The notes under the pieces are model-generated. The model worked only from the letters and a program-made list of their open reading frames with translations. It made no database searches and was not told the DNA's origin. A program made the position numbers and the translations under genes. A stretch of DNA of 5,059 nt from Actinomyces viscosus. GTDB lineage: Bacteria; Bacteroidota; Bacteroidia; Flavobacteriales_D; Crocinitomicaceae. Below are positions 1-5,059 of this stretch, piece after piece. Location: assembly GCA_943326975.2 (NCBI GenBank), contig CALPVI020000171.1:1-5059 (forward strand), given 5' to 3'. Numbering within the stretch: position 1 is the stretch's first letter; the number at the start of each line of letters is the position of its first letter.

Positions 1-1598
1 CTAAAAATGGATAAATCTTTTACTCCTTGGTCAACATATTCAATAAAAAAACTTTCGATATCTTCTTTAGCTTCATCTGCTTTAGATCCTTTTAAACCTG
101 CTGAATATTCAGTTTGATATTTATTTACCATACTTTTATATTCAAAGTAACTATTTATGTAATTAACGTGAGATGTGCTATCTTTTGATTTGGGATCAGG
201 TACATCATTATGAAAATATAGCGTAACAGGCAATCTTTTATTTAATTCAGCAAGTGTTTCTAGTTTAATTAGATTAGAATCCTGATGAGTTATGATTTTC
301 TTTTCAATGATTGGTTTAATTTCAAAAATATCACTGCAGCAAGTTGGGTTTTTACTAAACATCACACCAATTCTATTTGATGTTACATAAGCTGTGTCAT
401 TATTTTTGAAGAAATAGATGTCATTAGCTGAACTATTTATTGGAATCCCTGCATTTTTAGGTTCATTAAATTGATTAGTATATTCAGAATAATAAACATC
501 ATTACCACCAAATCCATCAAGCCAAGAAGTTGCAAAATACAATCTTTGATTTTTAGTGTCCCACCACGGTGTAATTTCATTTTCAATTGTATTGATAGAG
601 CTTATTGGTTTTGGCTCTGAAAATTGAGAACCATTTTTAATTTGGCTAATCCATAAATCTAAACCTCCAATACTACCTTTTCTATCTGATGCGAAAATAA
701 GTGTTTCAACTCCATCAATAGATGCAATTAACGGCATTGTTGTATTTGCTCCAATAGCATTTATTATAGTGCCTAATGAATCGATATGCGTAAAATTCGT
801 ATCAATGTATTTTGCCACCATAATTTTACAGCTATAATAAGCTCCGTTTTCATTACATCTACTAAAATAAAAACGTTTACCATCTAAAGAAAAAGAGCCG
901 TTTCCAGAATTAAAGTTTTTAGCATAGACACCTTTTACTTGATTCGCATTTTGAAATTTGTTGTTATCCAATTTTGAGCTGTAAATATTTGTTTTGTAAT
1001 TTTTGCTAAATACTTCTTCATCTTGAGTGGTTGAATCAGGTCTCAATGATGAAAGATAGAGTTTTGAATCTCTAATAAAATGTCCAAATTCAGAGTTTTT
1101 ACTATTCACTGTTTCAGGCAAGGGGTTGATATTAACTTTTAAAGTGTCTAAAATTGCAGATTTAGCCCAAAGACATGATTCGATCTCACGTTTAGACTTT
1201 AGATATATGTACGCTTTTTTGTCTTTTGAGAATCGTTTTTTAACGTATTTAAATGTTTCTAATGCTTCATCATATTTACCATTTTGTTTTTGCATTAATC
1301 CGAGATATAGGATTCCAATAGGGTAAACAAACCCTTCATCTTTAGTAAATATTATTTTATAGTATTTTTCTGCATTTTTGTAATCTTTATAATTTCTAAG
1401 GCATTCAGCATAATTCCATAGAGCTACAATTGAGCTTGAATCAATTTCAAGCGCTTTATTGTAATAATCTAAAGCATAAACAAAATCTCCTTTTTTTTGA
1501 AGTTCATCAGCATATTTTAACAATTTTGTTACTTCATTTTGTGAAAAAACAAAAAAATGGAAACAGCAAGTAAATAATATCAAATATAATCTGGACAT
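1..1598 (-). CDS. TPR / PD40-repeat / OmpA-family envelope protein, C-terminus cut by window edge
   Basis: The frame is open from an ATG at 1598 to the left edge: 532 codons plus two bases with no stop, so the C-terminus is missing. The N-terminus (MSRLYLILFTCCFHFFVFSQ) looks like a signal peptide cleaved near residue 20. Residues about 22-124 read as TPR-like helices (for example GDFVYALDYYNKALEID). Residues about 165-430 hold WD40-like PD40 beta-propeller repeats: FSLDGKRFYFSR near 236, TLIFASDRKGSIGGLDLW near 299, LYFATSWLDGFGGNDVYY near 353, and a TCCSDIF motif near 419. Residues 456-532 (LPVTLYFHNDVPDPKS onward) match the segment that precedes the peptidoglycan-binding OmpA/MotB domain in Bacteroidota proteins of this type. 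That domain itself should lie outside the window. The start overlaps the upstream PorP-like gene by 19 bp, which suggests translational coupling. The likely role is a periplasmic or outer-membrane scaffold for the PorP-like partner. The family is clear; the exact function is inference. Confidence 0.88.
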   Translation of the reverse strand, partial: MSRLYLILFTCCFHFFVFSQNEVTKLLKYADELQKKGDFVYALDYYNKALEIDSSSIVALWNYAECLRNYKDYKNAEKYYKIIFTKDEGFVYPIGILYLGLMQKQNGKYDEALETFKYVKKRFSKDKKAYIYLKSKREIESCLWAKSAILDTLKVNINPLPETVNSKNSEFGHFIRDSKLYLSSLRPDSTTQDEEVFSKNYKTNIYSSKLDNNKFQNANQVKGVYAKNFNSGNGSFSLDGKRFYFSRCNENGAYYSCKIMVAKYIDTNFTHIDSLGTIINAIGANTTMPLIASIDGVETLIFASDRKGSIGGLDLWISQIKNGSQFSEPKPISSINTIENEITPWWDTKNQRLYFATSWLDGFGGNDVYYSEYTNQFNEPKNAGIPINSSANDIYFFKNNDTAYVTSNRIGVMFSKNPTCCSDIFEIKPIIEKKIITHQDSNLIKLETLAELNKRLPVTLYFHNDVPDPKSKDSTSHVNYINSYFEYKSMVNKYQTEYSAGLKGSKADEAKEDIESFFIEYVDQGVKDLSIF

Positions 1599-2581
1599 AT
1601 TCTGTGAATTATTTTTTTTGGCTTTAGACTTGTAATTATATATCTTACAGATAATTCGAATCCACCTCTGAAATGACTAGCAGGAACAAGTTTAGAAATG
1701 TTTATGTCATAACTTATACCAGCAAACCAATTTTGATTATCGATTCCACCGGTCAATAATATAGCATCTTTATTCCTGAACCAAGCACCTAAATATGTAG
1801 CTCTGTATTTACGTGGTTCATTTACCATTGTGTACTTAAAACTTGAACCTAATATGATTTCTTTGTATGTTCCTTGAAAATTTAATTGAAAAGAAGGAAG
1901 GATGTCGTAAAGGGTATTTATTTTTCGTTGTCCTTTAATAAATAAATTATAACGAATGTCTCGTTTTATTGTTTGGTTATAAAATCCTTGATTTGGCTGG
2001 TTTATATTGAAACAAGCAAGTCCGAAAGATAAAACTTCCTTTTCATTTTTAAGAAAATAATATGTAGCACCAAGTCCAATAGACAAGTTTGTATTTTGTT
2101 GATTTGTAAAGGTTTCATTTGAATTTAAGGCAGCATCATAAGTCACTCCATTGTATTGATTGTTAAATGAAAGCAAAGAAAAATTGATTTGTCTATGATT
2201 CATTCCAATATTTAGACCTGTTCGAATTAAGTGTTGTTTTGATATTTTAATTCTATAGGATAGGTTTGATTGTAATTCAATTGTTTTGAATTTTCCATCT
2301 CCCGCATTATCATTGAAAAATGTGAACCCGACTCCTAGATTTTCGGAATAATTTATTTTTTGATCATATGAAAAATTAAAACTTGAATACGGAACAGTTA
2401 CACTCCTCCATTGATTTCTATAGTTTGAAATAAAGCGAAAATCTCCTTTAAAACTTCCTGCATGGGAAGGGTTTTGAAATAATGGATTTTGATTAAATTG
2501 GGTCCAATGAATATCTTGTGCAAATAAGTTAGTTTGCATCACTATGTAAAATAGATAGATATACCACTTTTTAAGAATCAT
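1580..2581 (-). CDS. PorP/SprF family type IX secretion-associated membrane protein
   Basis: This 333-residue protein begins with a signal peptide (MILKKWYIYLFYIVMQTNLFAQ, cleavage after FAQ near residue 22). The family's N-terminal block follows: QFNQNPLFQNPSHAG, then FRFISNYRNQWRSV. The rest alternates aromatic and glycine-rich strands (LGVGFTFFNDNAGDG, LSIGLGATYYF, ILLTGGIDNQNWFAGISYD), as in an outer-membrane beta-barrel, and the protein ends in ICPDYI, a Cys-Pro ending common in this family. Length is normal for PorP/SprF (about 300-350). Family members act with the type IX secretion/gliding apparatus; SprF is needed for delivery of the SprB adhesin to the surface. Most Bacteroidota carry many paralogs, so the specific client here is unknown. 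The gene lies 55 bp downstream of the SDR gene, with a possible promoter in the gap, and overlaps the following OmpA-family gene. Family assignment is firm; the role as a secretion or attachment partner is inferred. Confidence 0.92.
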   Translation of the reverse strand: MILKKWYIYLFYIVMQTNLFAQDIHWTQFNQNPLFQNPSHAGSFKGDFRFISNYRNQWRSVTVPYSSFNFSYDQKINYSENLGVGFTFFNDNAGDGKFKTIELQSNLSYRIKISKQHLIRTGLNIGMNHRQINFSLLSFNNQYNGVTYDAALNSNETFTNQQNTNLSIGLGATYYFLKNEKEVLSFGLACFNINQPNQGFYNQTIKRDIRYNLFIKGQRKINTLYDILPSFQLNFQGTYKEIILGSSFKYTMVNEPRKYRATYLGAWFRNKDAILLTGGIDNQNWFAGISYDINISKLVPASHFRGGFELSVRYIITSLKPKKIIHRICPDYI

Positions 2582-2597
2582 TCAATCTTTTCTTTGA

Positions 2598-2627
2598 TTA
2601 AGGTACAAAAATTAGGTGATACTCTAA
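2598..2627 (-). promoter_or_regulatory. Possible Bacteroidota-type promoter for the PorP/OmpA pair
   Basis: Reading the minus strand, TTA (2627-2625) is followed after exactly 19 bases by TACCTTAA (2605-2598), ending 16 bp before the PorP-like ATG. The Bacteroidota primary sigma consensus is TTG-N19-TAnnTTTG. This matches 2 of 3 bases at -33 and 4 of 6 fixed bases at -7 with ideal spacing. In AT-rich DNA such partial matches arise by chance, so the call is tentative. It would leave only a very short untranslated leader. Confidence 0.35.
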
Positions 2628-2630
2628 TTT
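2609..2630 (-). terminator. Weak inverted repeat with T run after the SDR gene
   Basis: Seven bases after the SDR stop codon the minus strand reads AAATTAG, an 8-base loop, then CTAATTT, a perfect 7-bp inverted repeat. Its right arm runs into five consecutive T. The layout is that of an intrinsic terminator for the redox operon, but the stem has only one G-C pair and would be unstable. It may be a weak attenuator or chance. It overlaps the -33 element of the proposed promoter. Confidence 0.3.
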
Positions 2631-2636
2631 AATATT

Positions 2637-3326
2637 TTATGGTGTGCTTAGTGATACTGGGATTATTTTACCATTGATCCATTGATTCGCATTTAAAGCA
2701 AAGTCTGAAATGTATTCAGCCATTTTTTCAGCACTTACAGGAGCTATATACCCAGGAAAAGCTTCTTCTAACATTTCTGTTTGAGCTGCCCCTAAACATA
2801 AACAATTCATTTTTATTTTAGTTTCTTTATATTCTTCAGCAAATAATTCTGTGAAACTACAAACAGCAGCTTTAGATGTTGAATAAGCAGATAAACCTGC
2901 GAATTTAACACTTCCTTGAAAACCACCCATTGAACTAATGTTTACAATATGCCCACCCGTTTCAATCATTTTAGGAATAGCAGCTTGGACTGTTTGCATA
3001 ACACCAATAACATTCACTTGATAACAAGAGGAGATTTCATCGCTAGTTAATTCTAAAAATGGTTTATTTACTAATTTACCTGCATTATTTATTAAAACAT
3101 CAATTTTTTCAATTGAGTTAAATATTGAATTCGCTTTTAATCTTGCGTTTTCATTTTCTAAATCAAAAGCATATACTTTAACATTAGTATATTTAGTTAA
3201 ATCCTCTAGCCCTTTCAAGTTTCTTGAAAGGGCATAAATATCGTAATTTGAATTTTGAGCTAAATTTTCAACAATAGCTTTTCCAATTCCTCTACTTGTA
3301 CCAACTACAACGATTGTTTTACGCAT
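2637..3326 (-). CDS. Short-chain dehydrogenase/reductase (SDR), NAD(P)-dependent
   Basis: This is a 229-residue classical SDR with a Rossmann fold. The cofactor-binding glycine motif is GTSRGIG (residues 9-15). The NNAG motif is at 80-83, the structural Asn of the catalytic tetrad is N105 (YQVNVIG), a catalytic Ser lies in ISS (131 or 132), and Y148-x3-K152 completes the active site. All catalytic residues are present, so it should be an active oxidoreductase. It is slightly shorter than FabG-type reductases (about 245) and ends in NGKIIPVSLSTP; SDRs are too diverse to infer the substrate. The ATG overlaps the 3' end of the upstream PaaE-like reductase by 8 bp (ATGCGTAA, different frame), which strongly implies co-transcription and coupled translation. 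Both enzymes may therefore act on one pathway or share the NAD(P)H pool; that is inference. A perfect 11-bp-stem hairpin lies inside the coding sequence at residues 32-40. Confidence 0.93.
   Translation of the reverse strand: MRKTIVVVGTSRGIGKAIVENLAQNSNYDIYALSRNLKGLEDLTKYTNVKVYAFDLENENARLKANSIFNSIEKIDVLINNAGKLVNKPFLELTSDEISSCYQVNVIGVMQTVQAAIPKMIETGGHIVNISSMGGFQGSVKFAGLSAYSTSKAAVCSFTELFAEEYKETKIKMNCLCLGAAQTEMLEEAFPGYIAPVSAEKMAEYISDFALNANQWINGKIIPVSLSTP
3209..3233 (-). repeat. Perfect 11-bp inverted repeat with 3-base loop inside the SDR gene
   Basis: On the + strand GCCCTTTCAAG (3209-3219), a TTT loop and CTTGAAAGGGC (3223-3233) form a fully complementary stem. In the mRNA the loop is AAA. 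The repeat encodes SDR residues 32-40 (ALSRNLKGL), just after the cofactor-binding motif. No T run follows on either strand, so it does not look like an intrinsic terminator. It is the strongest hairpin I noticed in the window. Function is unknown and it may be chance. Confidence 0.6.
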
Positions 3327-4410
3327 CGAAACTAATTGTTAAATCTTCACTTGCAGGATGCGCTTGACACATTAGAACATATCCATCATTTACTTCTTGA
3401 TCGGTAAGTACATAGTTTAATTTCATCGTAGCTTTTCCGTTCAACACTTTTGCTTTACATGAGCAACAAACTCCACCTCTACAAGAGTAAGGAGCATCAA
3501 ACCCTTGTTTGTCTAAAATATCTAAAATGGGTTTCCCATCTGATTTTAATTTAAATTCAATAGATTCACCATCCAAAATTACTTTAACATTACTTTCGCC
3601 TTTAAAATCAGAGTTTACTTCTGAATTTTCAGATTTCATTAAAGTAGGTGTAGTGAATAATTCATAGTGAACTTTGTTTTTATCTACACCAAAAAGTTTT
3701 AATGTGTCAGCAATATCAATAATCATTTGTTCAGGACCACAGATAAAGAATTCATCAGCCTTTAATAAATCTAAGTTTTGTTTGATAGCTTCTGTGATTG
3801 TTGATTTATCTAATCTACCTTTTGAAAATCCATCTTTTTCTTCAGCAGATAAAAAGTGTTTAACGTCAACATGACTTAATTCTTTAATTTCTTCTTTTAA
3901 AATAATAGAGCTAGTCGTTCTATTACCATAAAATAAAGTTAAGTTTTTATCCGAATTGCTGATTGATTTTGCGATTGAAACAATAGGGGTTATACCACTA
4001 CCAGCAGCAAATGCAACAATGTTTTTAGCATTTGTACTTAACTTAAAATTCCCTTCTGGTTTAGATACGTTTACAATAGTTCCTTGAATGGCTTTCTCAT
4101 TGAACCAAATAGAAATATTTCCATTTTTAATTGCTTTTACTGCAACTGCAAGCTCTTCATTAGGTCCACTACAAATAGAATAAGAACGTCTTTCTTCTTT
4201 TCCATTATTTTCAATGATGAAATTGATGTATTGACCAGGTATGAATTTAAAAGTTTCTTTAAGATTTTGAGGAACATCTAATGTTACTTTCACTGCGTCA
4301 GCAGTCAATCTTTCAACTTTTGAAATTGCTAGTTCATAAAATCCTTTATGCCCTTTTTTAGAAACCGCGTTAGAAGTTTCTTTTTTGAATAATTTACTAA
4401 ATAAGCTCAT
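3319..4410 (-). CDS. PaaE-like FAD/2Fe-2S NAD(P)H oxidoreductase, complete copy
   Basis: This 363-residue single-chain reductase has the order FAD-binding barrel, NAD(P)-binding domain, C-terminal plant-type ferredoxin. The flavin motif is RSYS (75-78), the pyridine-nucleotide glycine motif is GSGITP (137-142) and CGPEQM lies at 224-229. The 2Fe-2S ligands are C310, C315, C318 (C-x4-C-x2-C) and C348. All are present, so it should move electrons from NAD(P)H through FAD and the cluster to an acceptor. This architecture and length match PaaE, the reductase of the phenylacetyl-CoA epoxidase, but related enzymes serve other oxygenases and desaturases, and no oxygenase subunit is visible. I chose the ATG at 4410, which leaves a 4-bp gap after the upstream stop. 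A TTG at 4425 in the same frame would add five residues (MTNKN) and overlap the upstream gene by 11 bp; it is less likely. The 3' end overlaps the SDR start by 8 bp. The protein is cytoplasmic, with no signal peptide. Confidence 0.9.
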   Translation of the reverse strand: MSLFSKLFKKETSNAVSKKGHKGFYELAISKVERLTADAVKVTLDVPQNLKETFKFIPGQYINFIIENNGKEERRSYSICSGPNEELAVAVKAIKNGNISIWFNEKAIQGTIVNVSKPEGNFKLSTNAKNIVAFAAGSGITPIVSIAKSISNSDKNLTLFYGNRTTSSIILKEEIKELSHVDVKHFLSAEEKDGFSKGRLDKSTITEAIKQNLDLLKADEFFICGPEQMIIDIADTLKLFGVDKNKVHYELFTTPTLMKSENSEVNSDFKGESNVKVILDGESIEFKLKSDGKPILDILDKQGFDAPYSCRGGVCCSCKAKVLNGKATMKLNYVLTDQEVNDGYVLMCQAHPASEDLTISFDA

Positions 4411-4414
4411 ATTT

Positions 4415-5059
4415 TTATTCGTCAAATGATACTGTTAATTTTGAACTTGTTGGATGTGCTTGACAAGTTAATATATATCCATTTTCTACTTCATCAGGTT
4501 CAAGTGCGTAATTAACATCCATTTTTGCAGAACCTTCTAGAATTTTCGCTTTACACGTACAACAAACACCACCTTTACAAGCAAATGGTAAATCTCCACC
4601 AGCTCTTTGTGCAGCATCTAATATTGATTCTCCTGATGATTCCATCGCTAACTCAATCAAATCACCATCTATAATCACTTTTACATTTGATGCAATTGAT
4701 GCTTCATTTGTTGTTTTTTCAGTAGTGTTTACTTTTGGGGCTGAAGTTGAAAATAATTCAAAATGAATTTTTGATGATTCTACACCAAAATTAGATAATT
4801 GATCTTTTACACTATGAATCATTTCTTCTGGTCCACAAACGAATACTTCGTCAATTTTTGTTTCTTTTAAGAAAGCATTGTATAGCTCTTCTATCTTTTT
4901 AGCATCAATTCTTCCTTTTTGAATTTTATTCCCTAGACTTTCACGAGATAGTACATGTACGATTCGTAAACGATCCATGAATGTGTTTTTTAATCCTTCA
5001 ATTTCTTCTCTAAAGATAATTGATAAAAAACCTTTATTACCATAAAATAGAGTAACATC
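4415..5059 (-). CDS. PaaE-like FAD/2Fe-2S NAD(P)H oxidoreductase, N-terminus cut by window edge
   Basis: The frame stays open to the right edge, giving 214 visible residues. Upstream of an internal Met (codon at 4978) the frame continues with DVTLFYGNKGFLSIIFREE, which aligns with NLTLFYGNRTTSSIILKEE in the neighbouring reductase, so that Met is not the start. The visible part covers the end of the NAD(P)-binding domain, with CGPEEM at visible residues 75-80, a polar linker rich in Thr/Ser/Asn, and the plant-type ferredoxin domain with ligands C161, C166, C169 and C199. The FAD domain and the GSGITP-type motif should lie outside the window. Over the last 91 residues I count 51 identities (about 56%) with the downstream copy, so the two are diverged tandem paralogs. 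Its 'DRLRIVHVLSRE' segment, longer than the equivalent in the downstream copy, looks closer to standard PaaE sequences as I recall them. If paaA-D genes lie further upstream, this copy is the better candidate for the true epoxidase reductase. Confidence 0.88.
   Translation of the reverse strand, partial: DVTLFYGNKGFLSIIFREEIEGLKNTFMDRLRIVHVLSRESLGNKIQKGRIDAKKIEELYNAFLKETKIDEVFVCGPEEMIHSVKDQLSNFGVESSKIHFELFSTSAPKVNTTEKTTNEASIASNVKVIIDGDLIELAMESSGESILDAAQRAGGDLPFACKGGVCCTCKAKILEGSAKMDVNYALEPDEVENGYILTCQAHPTSSKLTVSFDE

Noticed and set aside
1126..1326. A 66-codon open frame on the + strand.
   Set aside because: It lies entirely antisense to the TPR/PD40/OmpA-family gene, whose frame is well supported by domains and signal peptide. 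The translated product has no recognisable features.
1610..1620. A run of eight T (A on the minus strand) near the end of the PorP-like gene, considered as a programmed slippage site.
   Set aside because: The PorP-like frame reads through to a normal family C-terminus (ICPDYI) and the next gene has its own ATG and signal peptide, so no frameshift is needed.
3674..3874. A 66-codon open frame on the + strand.
   Set aside because: It is antisense to the NAD(P)-binding domain of the complete PaaE-like reductase and shows no protein-like motifs.
4084..4281. A 65-codon open frame on the + strand.
   Set aside because: It is antisense to the FAD domain of the same reductase; the product looks like random low-complexity residues.
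4411..4425. TTG at 4425 as the start of the complete reductase.
   Set aside because: An ATG follows at 4410, right after the upstream stop, and the protein from there has a plausible N-terminus (MSLFSKLFKK). The TTG would add five residues that lie within the end of the upstream gene.
4976..4978. ATG at 4978 as the start of a short 187-residue ferredoxin-like protein.
   Set aside because: The frame stays open to the window edge, and the residues upstream (DVTLFYGNKG...) align with the NAD(P)-binding domain of the neighbouring paralog. It is an internal Met of a longer reductase.

Overview
The window comes from the Bacteroidota, most likely Flavobacteriales or a close relative. The base composition is strongly AT-rich, Shine-Dalgarno sites are weak or absent, and two genes belong to families largely confined to this phylum: a PorP/SprF-type membrane protein, and a TPR + PD40 + OmpA protein ending in a 'LPVTLYFHND.PDPKS' segment. 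I cannot name a genus from sequence alone.

All five genes lie on the minus strand, so transcription runs from the right edge to the left. From right to left they are: (1) the C-terminal 214 residues of a PaaE-like flavin/2Fe-2S reductase, cut by the right edge; (2) a complete second PaaE-like reductase, 4 bp downstream; (3) a short-chain dehydrogenase/reductase (SDR) whose ATG overlaps the reductase stop by 8 bp; (4) after a 55-bp gap, a PorP/SprF-family outer-membrane protein; (5) overlapping its 3' end by 19 bp, a TPR/PD40/OmpA-family envelope protein cut by the left edge.

There appear to be two functional modules. The right-hand module (1-3) is a tightly packed redox operon. Its reductases have the order FAD domain, NAD(P) domain, plant-type 2Fe-2S domain, and would pass electrons from NAD(P)H to an oxygenase or desaturase partner that is not in the window. 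The left-hand module (4-5) is an envelope pair. PorP/SprF proteins are linked to the type IX secretion/gliding machinery, and OmpA-like partners usually anchor such complexes to peptidoglycan. The 55-bp gap holds a weak inverted repeat with a T run and a plausible Bacteroidota-type promoter, which fits a boundary between two transcription units.

I found no CRISPR array, tRNA, rRNA, insertion sequence or defence system. The most notable items are the tandem diverged PaaE-like paralogs, a perfect 11-bp stem hairpin inside the SDR coding sequence, and the 19-bp coding overlap between the envelope genes. None amounts to a clearly new system.
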